64,000 nucleotides of DNA, from positions 62,001 to 126,000 of the forward strand of contig NZ_JACIFH010000001.1 of assembly GCF_014197265.1 (NCBI RefSeq). Reading direction: 5' to 3'. Position 1 is the stretch's first letter, and each line of letters starts with the position of its first letter. The notes below the pieces were generated by a model. It was not told the DNA's origin, did not search any database, and was given only the letters and a program-made list of their open reading frames with translations. This document shows, in pieces, positions 49,825-58,398 of the stretch. Made by a program: the position numbers and the translations under genes. The stretch comes from Microbacterium invictum (GTDB lineage Bacteria > Actinomycetota > Actinomycetes > Actinomycetales > Microbacteriaceae).

Positions 49825-50256
49825 ATGGCACCGAAGAAGAAGGTGACCGGCCTGATCAAGCTTCAGATCAACGCCGGCGCCGCCAACCCGGCGCCGCCGA
49901 TCGGGCCCGCGCTCGGTCAGCATGGCGTCAACATCATGGAGTTCTGCAAGGCGTACAACGCCGCGACCGAGTCGCAGCGCGGCAACGTCATCCCCGTGGA
50001 GATCACCGTCTACGAGGACCGCAGCTTCACGTTCATCCTGAAGACCCCGCCGGCCGCGGAGCTCATCAAGAAGGCCGCCGGCGTCGCCAAGGGCTCGTCG
50101 ACCCCGCACACGACCAAGGTGGCCAAGCTCACCAAGGACCAGGTGCGCGAGATCGCGCAGACCAAGCAGCCCGATCTGAACGCGAACGACCTCGAGGCCG
50201 CCTCGAAGATCATCGCCGGCACCGCCCGCTCCATGGGCATCACGGTTGAGGGCTGA
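49825..50256 (+). CDS. rplK: Ribosomal protein L11
   Basis: A 143-residue large-subunit protein of the GTPase-associated centre. It begins [45 protein letters not shown] and ends with the rRNA-binding C-terminal domain ([16 protein letters not shown] [23 protein letters not shown]). The exact family length supports the ATG at 49825, which has GGAAAGGAAAGAG before it. Confidence 0.97.
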
Positions 50257-50269
50257 GGGGATAACGACA

Positions 50270-50959
50270 ATGGCCAAGTCCAAGGTTTACGAAGCTGCCG
50301 CGGCGAAGATCGACCGCGACAAGTTCTACACGTCCACCGAGGCGGTCGTCCTCGCGAAGGAGACCGGCTCGAAGAAGTTCGACTCCACCGTCGAGGTCGC
50401 CCTCAAGCTCGCGGTCGATCCGCGCAAGGCCGACCAGATGGTCCGCGGCACCGTCATGCTGCCGCACGGCACCGGCAAGACCGCCCGCGTCATCGTGTTC
50501 GCGACGGGTCCGGCCGCTGAGGCCGCGATCGCCGCGGGTGCGGACGAGGTCGGCGGCGCCGAGCTCATCGAGAAGGTGTCGGGCGGCTGGACCGATTTCG
50601 ACGCCGCGGTCTCGACCCCTGAGCTCATGGGCCAGGTCGGGCGTCTCGGCAAGGTCCTCGGTCCCCGTGGCCTCATGCCGAACCCCAAGACCGGCACCGT
50701 GACCCCCAACCCGGCCAAGGCCGTCGAGGAGATCAAGGGCGGCAAGATCGAGTTCCGCGTCGACAAGCACGCCAACGTGCACTTCATCGTCGGCAAGGCC
50801 TCGTTCACGGCCGAACAGCTGGACGAGAACTTCAAGGCCGCTCTCGAGGAGATCGTCCGTCTGAAGCCGTCGAGCGCGAAGGGCCGCTACATCCAGAAGG
50901 GTGCGCTGTCGACCACGTTCGGTCCCGGCATCCCGCTGGACGTCAACGCCATCGGCTGA
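50270..50959 (+). CDS. rplA: Ribosomal protein L1
   Basis: A 229-residue protein of the L1 stalk. Markers are [35 protein letters not shown] (about 38-72), [25 protein letters not shown] (about 126-150) and [22 protein letters not shown]. The ATG at 50270 gives the standard length; an upstream in-frame start overlaps rplK and is unnecessary. It also acts as a translational repressor of its operon in other bacteria. Confidence 0.97.
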   Translation: MAKSKVYEAAAAKIDRDKFYTSTEAVVLAKETGSKKFDSTVEVALKLAVDPRKADQMVRGTVMLPHGTGKTARVIVFATGPAAEAAIAAGADEVGGAELIEKVSGGWTDFDAAVSTPELMGQVGRLGKVLGPRGLMPNPKTGTVTPNPAKAVEEIKGGKIEFRVDKHANVHFIVGKASFTAEQLDENFKAALEEIVRLKPSSAKGRYIQKGALSTTFGPGIPLDVNAIG

Positions 50960-50972
50960 CATCCGTCGCATA

Positions 50973-51006
50973 ACGAGAGGCCTCACCTTCGGGTGGGGCC
51001 TCTCGT
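50973..51006. terminator. Strong terminator after rplA
   Basis: A 15-bp stem (50973-50987 with 50992-51006, one G-T pair) closed by a TTCG tetraloop, 14 nt after the rplA stop. It also lies just beyond the oppositely read acylphosphatase gene and may serve both. Confidence 0.9.
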
Positions 51007-51025
51007 CGTGGACGGATGCCGCGGC

Positions 51026-51301
51026 TCACGCCGTCGGCAGCACCTCGAAGCCGCGCGCGCCGGTGGCCTCGGCATCGGTCACCTGCGCCGAGGCGACCCG
51101 CGACCCGGGCGGGCCTTCGGCCATCCAGGCGAGCACCTCGTCGACCTGCACGTCGGTGCCCTCGACCTCGGCCTCGACGGTCCCGTCGCGGCGATTGCGG
51201 ACCCATCCGTGGACGCCGGCCTCACGCGCGACCATCCGCATCGTGTAGCGGTAGCCCACGCCCTGGACGTCTCCGTGGACGATCACGTGCACGCGTCTCA
51301 T
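51026..51301 (-). CDS. Acylphosphatase
   Basis: A 91-residue enzyme hydrolysing acyl phosphates. The signature VHVIVHGDVQGVGYRYTMR near residues 4-22 holds the phosphate loop and catalytic Arg, and GWVRNRRDGTVEAEVEG near 33-49 holds the catalytic Asn. Full length from the ATG at 51301; a much longer open frame in the same phase runs through lysE and is spurious. Divergent from the DUF1801 gene with mirror-image promoter boxes. Confidence 0.92.
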   Translation of the reverse strand: MRRVHVIVHGDVQGVGYRYTMRMVAREAGVHGWVRNRRDGTVEAEVEGTDVQVDEVLAWMAEGPPGSRVASAQVTDAEATGARGFEVLPTA

Positions 51302-51313
51302 GCCTCCATCCTG
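51302..51313 (-). promoter_or_regulatory. Leaderless-type box for the acylphosphatase gene
   Basis: On the minus strand CAGGAT (51308-51313), 6 nt, ATG at 51301. Confidence 0.45.
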
Positions 51314-51334
51314 TCGCGGCCGTCCGGAAGATGA

Positions 51335-51346
51335 CAGGATGCCGCC
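51335..51346 (+). promoter_or_regulatory. Leaderless-type box for the DUF1801 gene
   Basis: CAGGAT (51335-51340), 6 nt, ATG at 51347. The octamer GACAGGAT is the same as at the divergent acylphosphatase promoter. Confidence 0.45.
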
Positions 51347-51694
51347 ATGGGAACCATCGACGACTACCTCGCCGGGCTCGATCCGCTGGATGCGGCCGTC
51401 ATCGGCCACGCCTACGACATCGCCCGGGAAGAGGTTCCCGACGCGGAGCAGGGGCTCGGGTACGGGATGCCGGCGCTCACCTACCGCGGCAAGGCGCTGC
51501 TCTCTCTCATGCGCGCCAAGCAGCACGTCGGCGTCTACCCGTTCAGTCCGGCCGCGATCAACGAGATCGCCGAGCTGCTCGACGGGGTCGACTCGGCCAA
51601 GGGGACGATCCGGTTCTCCCCCGATGCGCCGCTGCCCGACGCCACGATCCGTGCGCTCGTGCGGGCGCGGAAGGCGCAGATCGAGGGGACGTGA
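51347..51694 (+). CDS. DUF1801/YdhG-like domain protein
   Basis: A 115-residue protein of the YdhG/DUF1801 fold. It has YDIAREEVPDAEQGLGYGMPALTYRGKALLSLMRAKQHVGVYPFSP near residues 27-72 and KGTIRFSPDAPLPDATIRALVRARKAQI at the end. The B. subtilis relative is a frataxin-like iron chaperone; whether this one binds iron is unknown. Converges on lysE with an 11-nt gap. Confidence 0.82.
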   Translation: MGTIDDYLAGLDPLDAAVIGHAYDIAREEVPDAEQGLGYGMPALTYRGKALLSLMRAKQHVGVYPFSPAAINEIAELLDGVDSAKGTIRFSPDAPLPDATIRALVRARKAQIEGT

Positions 51695-51705
51695 GCGTCT
51701 TTTCG

Positions 51706-52320
51706 TCAACGGGGGAGGACGAGTGAGACCGCGAGGGCGAGCATCACGACGGCGATGACACCGTCGAGGATCCGCCAGGCGCGCGGGGTGGCCAGCCACC
51801 CGCCGAGCCAGCGCGCGCCCAGGGCGAGACCGAAGAACCAGAGGAACGATGCCACGACCGCACCGGCCGCGAACCACCAGCGCGCGTCGCCGTGCGTGCT
51901 GGCGACCGAGCCCAGCAGGAACACGGTGTCGAGGTAGACGTGCGGGTTCAGCCAGGTGAGCGCGAGGCAGGTCAGGATCACGGCTGCGGCGGTCGTCGCC
52001 GTCGCTGTCTCGGCGACGACGGTGAGAGCTGAACCGGTCGGACGCATCGCGCGCCGCGCCGCCAGAACGGCGTACCCGGCGAGGAACAGCGCGCCCGCCC
52101 ATCGCACGACGTCGATGGCCCACGGCGCCGTGTGCAGCACGAGGCCCAGACCGGAGACACCGAGAACGATGAGGATGGCGTCCGACACCGCGCACACGGC
52201 CGCGACCGTGAGCGCGTACTCCCGGCGCACACCCTGGCGCAGGACGAACAGGTTCTGCGCGCCGATCGCGATGATCAGCGACAGCCCGAGGCCGAGGCCG
52301 GCGATTGCGGAAGGGAGCAC
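51706..52320 (-). CDS. lysE: LysE family amino acid exporter
   Basis: A 204-residue membrane protein with six helices. It begins AIAGLGLGLSLIIAIGAQNLFVLRQG, the LysE signature with the GAQN motif, and ends VIAVVMLALAVSLVL. LysE exports surplus lysine and arginine (and related basic residues). It is divergent from a LysG/ArgP-type regulator, the same pairing as in Corynebacterium. GTG start, 6 nt after TAGCGT. Confidence 0.9.
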   Translation of the reverse strand: MLPSAIAGLGLGLSLIIAIGAQNLFVLRQGVRREYALTVAAVCAVSDAILIVLGVSGLGLVLHTAPWAIDVVRWAGALFLAGYAVLAARRAMRPTGSALTVVAETATATTAAAVILTCLALTWLNPHVYLDTVFLLGSVASTHGDARWWFAAGAVVASFLWFFGLALGARWLGGWLATPRAWRILDGVIAVVMLALAVSLVLPR

Positions 52321-52332
52321 ACCCAGACGCTA
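52321..52332 (-). promoter_or_regulatory. Leaderless-type -10 box for lysE
   Basis: On the minus strand TAGCGT (52327-52332), 6 nt, GTG at 52320. The 59-bp gap beyond it to the regulator start should contain the LysG site. Confidence 0.55.
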
Positions 52333-52391
52333 CGTTCACGCACTGATACAGTCCAGCTCAGAATTCTTTTCCCGCATTAGGAGCGCTTACG

Positions 52392-53276
52392 TTGCGATTG
52401 TCCGCCGAGCTCGCCGAGACCCTGGTCGTCGTCCTCGATGAGGGCAGCCTGGATTCCGCTGCGCGACGTCTCCATATCACCCCCTCGGCGGTCAGCCAGC
52501 GCATCAAAGCTCTCGAGGAGCAGGTGGGGCGAGTACTGCTGGTCCGCTCGAAGCCGGTCCGGCCCACCGACGCGGCGCACGCGATCGTCCGCTATGCGCG
52601 CCAGCTGTCGCTGCTCGAGCACGATGCGCTCGCCGAGCTCGGCGGCGCGGATGACGCTCGGGTCTCCGTGCCGCTTGCGGTCAACGCCGACTCGCTGGCC
52701 ACCTGGTTCCTCGCACCGCTCGCGCGGCTGGCATCGCGGTATCCACTCGTCTTCGACCTGCACCGCGACGACCAGGACTTCACCGCGGGCCTGCTCGAAT
52801 CGGGCACGGTGATGGGGGCGGTGACCTCGCGCGCCGAGCCGGTGTCGGGGTGCGCCGTCAGCTCCCTCGGGGTGCTGCGCTACGAAGCCGTGGCGACCCC
52901 CGCATACGTCGGCACGTGGCTGAGCGGCCCCGACCGCGAGCGGAGCCTCGCCGCGGCCCCGCTGATCGATTTCGACCGCCGAGACGACCTGCAGCGGCAG
53001 TGGCTCACCGCGCGCGGGGTCGATCCGTCGCGGCCGCCACGCCACTTCGTGCCCGCGTCGCACGACTTCGCGGCCGCGACGCGGCTCGGACTGGGCTGGG
53101 CGCTGCTGCCGCGACTGCAGTCGCAGGCGGCGCTGGACGCGAATGAACTCGTGCTGCTGGGCGGGCCGCCGGTCGACGTGCCGCTCTACTGGCAGCAGTG
53201 GAACCTGCGTTCGCCGGTGCTGGATGCCGTCGCCGACGAGATCGTGGCGGAGGGGCGTCGTGTCCTGGTGGTGTGA
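52392..53276 (+). CDS. lysG: LysR-type regulator of lysE (LysG/ArgP family)
   Basis: A 294-residue LysR-type regulator. The winged HTH is LAETLVVVLDEGSLDSAARRLHITPSAVSQRIKALEEQVGRVLLVRSKP near residues 6-54, characteristic of the ArgP/LysG group. The ligand domain includes VPLAVNADSLATWFL, which in relatives lines the basic amino acid pocket. It should activate lysE when lysine, arginine or histidine accumulates. TTG start with AGGAG 8 nt upstream. Confidence 0.9.
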   Translation: MRLSAELAETLVVVLDEGSLDSAARRLHITPSAVSQRIKALEEQVGRVLLVRSKPVRPTDAAHAIVRYARQLSLLEHDALAELGGADDARVSVPLAVNADSLATWFLAPLARLASRYPLVFDLHRDDQDFTAGLLESGTVMGAVTSRAEPVSGCAVSSLGVLRYEAVATPAYVGTWLSGPDRERSLAAAPLIDFDRRDDLQRQWLTARGVDPSRPPRHFVPASHDFAAATRLGLGWALLPRLQSQAALDANELVLLGGPPVDVPLYWQQWNLRSPVLDAVADEIVAEGRRVLVV

Positions 53277-53281
53277 CCGTC

Positions 53282-54307
53282 TCAGTCGTCGCTGACTCGG
53301 AGTACGATCTTGCCGCGCGTGTGACCGCGCTCGATTTCGGCGTGTGCGGCACCGGCATCCACCAGATCGAAGACCTTGTCGACGTACACCTGGACACCGC
53401 CGGAATCGAGCAGCCGGGCGATCGTGGCCAGGGCTGCGCCATCGGGGACCACCTTGTGCTGCGTCGCCCGCACGCCCGCGGTGGCGGCGGCGGCAACGTA
53501 GTCGGGGAACGCGCCGGTGGGCACCATGATGTACAGGCCGCCGGGGCGCAGCACCCCGAGCGAGCGGGTGCCGGTCTCGTCGTGCACGTTGCCGACGAGG
53601 TCGATCACCACGTCGACATCGTGCAGCGCGTCCTCGAACCGCGTCGTGGCGTAGTCGATGACCTCGTGCGCTCCCAGCTTGCGCAGCCACGCCAGATTGC
53701 GCTCGGAGCCCGTGGCCGTCACGTGCGCGCCGAAGTAGGCGGCCAGCTGAACGGCGAAGTGGCCCACGCCGCCGGCCCCGGCGTGGATCAGAACGCGCTG
53801 CCCCTCGTGCGCGCGGGCGGTCTCGACCACGAGCCCCCACGCGGTGAGGGCGGCCAGCGGCACCCCGGCCGCCTCGACGTGCGACAGCGAAGCCGGCTTG
53901 CGCGCCACCGACAGCGTGGGCACGACCGTGTACTCGGCGTACGTGCCGCCGGAGCGGGGGAACGGGACCATGCCGAACACCTCCGTGCCCGGCTGCAGCG
54001 CGTGCGATTCGTCGGGAGATCTGACGACCACCCCGCTGAAGTCGAAGCCCAGGGTGCTGGGGAGAGCGTCGATCGCACCGAAGGTGCCGCGCCCGGCGCG
54101 GGTCTTGGCGTCGATGGGGTTGATGCCCGCGGCGACCACGCGCACGAGCAGCTCGCTGATCACCGGAGACGGCGTGGCGATCTCGGCCTCGCCCAGCACG
54201 CTCACGTCGCCGGGGGCGGAGAAGACCACCGCCCGCATGGTCGGCGGGGGCGGGGCGACGGCAACGGTCGGCGGCACGGATGCCGGGTGCAACGGCCGAA
54301 ATCGCAT
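53282..54307 (-). CDS. Quinone-oxidoreductase-like MDR family dehydrogenase
   Basis: A 341-residue NADPH-dependent medium-chain reductase without the structural zinc cysteines. The N-terminal half has MRAVVFSAPGDVSVLGEAEIATPSP and GINPIDAKTRAGRGTFGAI; the Rossmann part has HEGQRVLIHAGAGGVGHFAVQLAAYFGAHVTATGSERN near residues 152-190. Likely reduces quinones or enones; substrate not known. The start at 54307 is chosen for AAGGAGGG 4-5 nt upstream. An alternative at the internal MRAVVF would remove about 22 residues. Confidence 0.85.
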   Translation of the reverse strand: MRFRPLHPASVPPTVAVAPPPPTMRAVVFSAPGDVSVLGEAEIATPSPVISELLVRVVAAGINPIDAKTRAGRGTFGAIDALPSTLGFDFSGVVVRSPDESHALQPGTEVFGMVPFPRSGGTYAEYTVVPTLSVARKPASLSHVEAAGVPLAALTAWGLVVETARAHEGQRVLIHAGAGGVGHFAVQLAAYFGAHVTATGSERNLAWLRKLGAHEVIDYATTRFEDALHDVDVVIDLVGNVHDETGTRSLGVLRPGGLYIMVPTGAFPDYVAAAATAGVRATQHKVVPDGAALATIARLLDSGGVQVYVDKVFDLVDAGAAHAEIERGHTRGKIVLRVSDD

Positions 54308-54408
54308 CGGGCCCTCCTTCGCGTCCCGGCCTCGTGACCGGCACAGCCAAGTCAACCCGGTCCGGGTTTCGGATGTGTTACGCCGGTGGTGCGACACCGC
54401 GACGACCG

Positions 54409-55599
54409 CTATGCGCGTGCGCCCCGCGCGTCGACGCTCGCAGGCGACAGCACCTGCTGGATCACCATGATGGCCGCCCCCATGACGCCCGCCGTCTCGC
54501 CACCCTGCGATTGCACGATGCCGAGGTGCTGCGTCGCCAGCGGGATCGAGCGGCGGTAGACGACTTCACGCACGCCCGCCAGCAGATGCTCGCCGGCGCG
54601 GGCCACGCTGCCGCCGAGCACGATGATGGAGGGGTTGAGCATGTTGACGACGGTCGATAAGACCTCGCCGACCTCACGGCCGGCCTGACGGGTCGCCGCG
54701 ATGGCCGCCGGGTGTCCGCTGCGCACGAGGTCGACGACGTCCGCGCTGCCTGCCGCGGCGATCCCCTGGGAGCGCAGCTCTGCGGCGATCGCCGTTCCGC
54801 TGGCGATCGCCTCGAGGTCGCGCTCGTCACCGGCGGGCCGGGGCGAGTCATGGCTGTACGGCACCTGCACGTGCCCCATGTCGCCGGCCGAGCCCTGGGC
54901 GCCGCGCTGCAGCGTCCCGCCCGAGATGATGCCTGCGCCGATGCCGGTCGCGACCTTCACGAAGACCAGATCGGCGATCCCGGGCCAGCCGACGGACTGC
55001 TCGCCCAGCGCGAGGATGTTGACGTCGTTGTCGACGAGCACCGGTACGTCGAAGCTGCCCTGGACGTACCGCGGGATGTCGAAGCGGTCCCAGCCCGGCA
55101 TGATCGGCGGATTGGTGGGCCGTCCGGTGGAGTGCTCCACCGGTCCGGGGACGCCGATGCCCACGCCGGCCAGTCGTGCGCGGGCGTCGGTCTCCGCATC
55201 GAGGAGAGCCCCGCCTTCGGCGATGACGACGTCGAGGACGGTCTCCGGCCCGGCGGCGATGTCGAGAGGATGCGTGCGCGACGCGACGATCCGGCCCGTG
55301 AGGTCGGCGATGGCCACCGTGGCGTGTGTGGCGCCGAGGTCGGCAGCGAGGACGTAGCCGGCGAGCGGGTTGAATGCGACGCGGGCCGGGGGCCTGCCGC
55401 CGGTCGACACCGCTTCGCCGGCGGGCCGGACCAGGCCCGAGGCCAGCAGCGCGTCGACGCGGTTCGAGACGGTCGACCGTGCCAGGCCGGTGAGGTTGGC
55501 CAGCTCGGCCTTCGTGCGCGCGCGGCCGTCGCGGAGGATCTGGAAGATCTCGCCGGCCCCCGAGACAGGCGCTCCCGTGGCGCGGACGGCATCGACCAT
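54409..55599 (-). CDS. ROK family transcriptional repressor
   Basis: A regulator of about 396 residues (ATG at 55599; an in-frame GTG at 55605 adds two). The N-terminal HTH is ILRDGRARTKAELANLTGLARSTVSNRVDALLASGLV near residues 22-58. The ROK part has LAADLGATHATVAIADL and GVGIGVPGPVEHSTGRP. Normal ROK proteins carry a CxCGxxGCxE zinc motif after the GH; here the sequence is GHVQVPYSHDSPRPAGDERDLE and has none of those cysteines. It is divergent from the sugar operon and should repress it until a sugar or sugar phosphate binds. Confidence 0.88.
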   Translation of the reverse strand: MVDAVRATGAPVSGAGEIFQILRDGRARTKAELANLTGLARSTVSNRVDALLASGLVRPAGEAVSTGGRPPARVAFNPLAGYVLAADLGATHATVAIADLTGRIVASRTHPLDIAAGPETVLDVVIAEGGALLDAETDARARLAGVGIGVPGPVEHSTGRPTNPPIMPGWDRFDIPRYVQGSFDVPVLVDNDVNILALGEQSVGWPGIADLVFVKVATGIGAGIISGGTLQRGAQGSAGDMGHVQVPYSHDSPRPAGDERDLEAIASGTAIAAELRSQGIAAAGSADVVDLVRSGHPAAIAATRQAGREVGEVLSTVVNMLNPSIIVLGGSVARAGEHLLAGVREVVYRRSIPLATQHLGIVQSQGGETAGVMGAAIMVIQQVLSPASVDARGARA

Positions 55600-55661
55600 G
55601 GCCACAGTAAATCACAGCGACTCCTGCCGATGTGTGTGCGACTTACGAATAACGAAACTGT

Positions 55662-55689
55662 GACTTTTGATTTTGCTCTAGCAAAAGTC
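55662..55689. promoter_or_regulatory. Probable operator of the ROK repressor
   Basis: Two overlapping palindromes in a rare AT-rich patch: GACTTTTG (55662-55669) with CAAAAGTC (55682-55689), and TTTTGC (55671-55676) with GCAAAA (55681-55686). ROK/NagC-type operators are AT-rich inverted sites. It lies 13 bp upstream of the CAGAAT box of the operon. Confidence 0.6.
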
Positions 55690-55702
55690 GGGTGAGTCAT
55701 GT

Positions 55703-55714
55703 CAGAATCGCCGC
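55703..55714 (+). promoter_or_regulatory. Leaderless-type box for the sugar operon
   Basis: CAGAAT (55703-55708), 6 nt, ATG at 55715. All later genes of the operon overlap or follow closely. Confidence 0.45.
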
Positions 55715-56821
55715 ATGACAACGGATGTCACCGACACCGGCGTCGGGACGATCCGCACCGGAGTCCTCGGCGGCGGGTTCATGGCGCGGGTCCACACTGC
55801 GGCAGCGCGCGCGGCCGGCGCCCAGCTGGCCGGCATCGCGACCTCCACCCCCGCTGGCTCCGCCACCGCCGCCCGCGACCTCGGCTACGAGCGGGCCGAG
55901 CAGGACGCGCAGGCTCTGCTCGCGGCATCCGATCTCGATGTCGTCCACGTCTGCACCCCCAACGCGACCCACGCGTCGCTGGCGCTCACCGCGATCGAAG
56001 CCGGCCATCATGTCGTGTGTGAGAAGCCCCTGGCGACCCGCGTCGACGACGCGCGGGACCTCGTCGAGGCCGCCGCACGGCGAGGGGTGGTCGGCGCGGT
56101 CCCGTTCGTCTACCGCTACCACCCCATGGTCCGCGAAGCCCGCGCCCGCATCGCGCGCGGCGACCTCGGCGCACTGCTGACGATCGACTGCGCGTATCTG
56201 CAGGACTGGATGCTCCTGCCCGGCGACGACGACTGGCGCACCCGGGCGGCGTCGGGCGGCGACTCCCGCGCATTCGCCGACATCGGCTCGCACCTGTTCG
56301 ACCTCATCGAGTTCGTGGCCGGCGACCCGGTGGCGCGGCTGCTGGCGCGCACACGCCGCGTGTTCGACCGCCGGGGTGCGCACGAGGTCACCAACGAAGA
56401 CGTCGCCGCGGTGCTGTTCGAGACCGAGTCGGGGGCGCTGGGCACGGCGCTGGTGAGCCAGATGGCTGCCGGCCGCAAGAACGCGCTGGTCGTCGAGTTC
56501 CACGGTGCGAACGAGAGCGTGCGGTTCGAACAGGAGCGGCCCGAGGAGCTCTGGATCGGCGCCCGCGATTCATCGCGCGTGCTGCTGCGCGATCCCGCCA
56601 CCGCGTCGCCGGACTCCGCGCGCCTGCAGCGGATGCCGGCCGGCCACCCCATGGGATATCAAGACGCGTTCAACAGCTTCGTCGCCGACGTCTATGCCGC
56701 CGTCGGAGGGGCCCACCCAGAGGGCCTGCCGACCTTCGCCGACGGCCTGCGGGCCGCCGTGCTCACCGAGGCCGTGCTGGCATCGGCGGCCACCGGGCAG
56801 TGGATCGAGGTGCCCCGATGA
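55715..56821 (+). CDS. Gfo/Idh/MocA family oxidoreductase
   Basis: A 368-residue NAD(P)-dependent sugar or polyol dehydrogenase. The nucleotide loop GVLGGGFMARVHTAAARAAGAQLAGIATSTP is near residues 12-42, the catalytic EKP lysine in GHHVVCEKPLATRVDDAR near 95-112, and the DIGSHLFDLIEFVAG block with the catalytic His near 188-202. Family members oxidise inositols, glucosides at C3, or other polyols. First gene of the operon; its TGA overlaps the ATG of the ABC ATPase gene, so uptake and oxidation are coupled. Confidence 0.88.
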   Translation: MTTDVTDTGVGTIRTGVLGGGFMARVHTAAARAAGAQLAGIATSTPAGSATAARDLGYERAEQDAQALLAASDLDVVHVCTPNATHASLALTAIEAGHHVVCEKPLATRVDDARDLVEAAARRGVVGAVPFVYRYHPMVREARARIARGDLGALLTIDCAYLQDWMLLPGDDDWRTRAASGGDSRAFADIGSHLFDLIEFVAGDPVARLLARTRRVFDRRGAHEVTNEDVAAVLFETESGALGTALVSQMAAGRKNALVVEFHGANESVRFEQERPEELWIGARDSSRVLLRDPATASPDSARLQRMPAGHPMGYQDAFNSFVADVYAAVGGAHPEGLPTFADGLRAAVLTEAVLASAATGQWIEVPR

Positions 56822-58398
56822 ATCAGGACACCCTGCTCGCCGGATCAGCCGCCCACGCCGGCGCCGGCGAGGTCGTGCTGCGCGCGCGGGGGATCGGCAA
56901 GGGCTTCTTCGGCGTGCGCGTGCTGTCGGGCATCGACGTCGAGGTCCGCCGAGGCGAGGTGCACGGTCTGGTCGGCGAGAACGGCGCCGGCAAGTCGACG
57001 CTCATGAAGATCCTCGCCGGCGTGCACACCGCCGATGAGGGGACCGTCGAGCTCGAGGGCCGCGAGGTGTCCTTCACGCACCCGATCCAGGCGATGGATG
57101 CCGGATTGGTCACCGTCTTCCAGGAGTTCACCCTGCTGCCCGAGCGCACCGTCGCGCAGAACGTGTTCCTCGGCCGCGAGCCGCGGCGGGCCGGGTTCGT
57201 CGACAAGCGGGAGATGATCACCCGCGCCCGCGCACTACTGGACGATCTGGGCGTCACGTTCATCGACCCGACCGCCCGGGTCGCGTCGCTGACCGTCGCC
57301 GAGCAGCAGATCGTCGAGATCGTCAAGGCCCTCTCGTTCGACGCGCGGGTCATCTCGATGGACGAGCCGACGGCGGCGCTCAGCGATCGCGAGGTCGAGC
57401 TGCTCTACGCGATCGTGCGGCGCCTCACCGCGCGCGGTGTGGCCGTCATCTACGTCTCGCACCGGCTCAAGGAGATCTTCGAGCTGTGCGACCGCATCAC
57501 CATCCTCAAGGACGGTGCGCTCGTGTCGACCGACGACACCGCTGCGCTGACCACCGGTGAGCTCGTCCGCCGCATGGTGGGCCGTCCGATCCAGTCCTAT
57601 TTCCCGGGGCCGGCCGACGGCACCGTCACCGGTGACGTGCGCCTCGAGCTCGAGACGTGCGGCAACGAGTACGTCGACGGGGTGAGCCTCGCGCTGCGCG
57701 CCGGCGAGATCGTCGGCGTCGCCGGGCTGCAGGGCTCGGGCCGCACCGAACTGGTCGAGGCGATCTTCGGCGTGGATCCCTTCACTCGCGGTACGGTCCG
57801 AGTGGATGGGAAGCCGGTGCGCTTCACGGGCGCGCGAGCGGCCGTCCGGGCTGGTGTGGCGCTGGTCACCGAAGACCGCAAGGCGCAGGGGCTCGCGCTC
57901 GGGCAGTCCGTGCTCGACAACGCGCTGCTGGTGATGCGCAGCGTCTTCGCCGGACGCACTGTCGCGTCCCGCCGGTCGATCCCCGGCATCCTGTCCTCCC
58001 TCGAGGTCAGCGCCCGCGGCGTGGACCAGGAGGTGCGCTATCTCTCCGGCGGCAACCAGCAGAAGGTCGTGCTGGCCAAATGGCTTGTGACCGAGCCCCA
58101 GATCGTCCTGTTCGACGAGCCGACGCGCGGCATCGACGTCGGCGCGAAGGTCGCTGTCTACCAGCTGATGCGGCAGCTGGCCGCCGAGGGCAGAGCCGTG
58201 CTGATGGTGTCCAGCGAGCTGCCCGAGGTGATCGGCATGAGTGATCGCATCCTCGTCATGCGCGACGGCGAGCTCGTCGCCGAGCTGCCCGCCGGCGCGG
58301 CGGAGCACGAAGTACTCGCCGCAGCCACGGGCACGCCCGAGGCCGCCGCCGACGTCATCGAAGACCCCCGCACCCGGACGGGGGAGGAGCGGTCATGA
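56818..58398 (+). CDS. Sugar ABC transporter ATP-binding protein (CUT2, double ATPase)
   Basis: A 526-residue protein with two fused ABC domains, the RbsA/MglA type. The first has VGENGAGKSTLMKIL near residues 56-70, TVAEQQIVEIVKALSFDARVISMDEPTAAL near 160-189. The second has the degenerate P-loop GLQGSGRTELVEAIFG and an intact LSGGNQQKVVLAKWL plus VLFDEPTRGIDVGAK. One protein serves both permeases. The ATG at 56818 overlaps the upstream stop, and the end overlaps the first permease. Confidence 0.93.
   Translation: MNQDTLLAGSAAHAGAGEVVLRARGIGKGFFGVRVLSGIDVEVRRGEVHGLVGENGAGKSTLMKILAGVHTADEGTVELEGREVSFTHPIQAMDAGLVTVFQEFTLLPERTVAQNVFLGREPRRAGFVDKREMITRARALLDDLGVTFIDPTARVASLTVAEQQIVEIVKALSFDARVISMDEPTAALSDREVELLYAIVRRLTARGVAVIYVSHRLKEIFELCDRITILKDGALVSTDDTAALTTGELVRRMVGRPIQSYFPGPADGTVTGDVRLELETCGNEYVDGVSLALRAGEIVGVAGLQGSGRTELVEAIFGVDPFTRGTVRVDGKPVRFTGARAAVRAGVALVTEDRKAQGLALGQSVLDNALLVMRSVFAGRTVASRRSIPGILSSLEVSARGVDQEVRYLSGGNQQKVVLAKWLVTEPQIVLFDEPTRGIDVGAKVAVYQLMRQLAAEGRAVLMVSSELPEVIGMSDRILVMRDGELVAELPAGAAEHEVLAAATGTPEAAADVIEDPRTRTGEERS

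Noticed and set aside
51302..52339. Upstream extension of the acylphosphatase frame to 437 codons
   Set aside because: The extension runs over the DUF1801 and lysE genes in shadow frames. The family is about 90 residues and the internal ATG has a promoter box.
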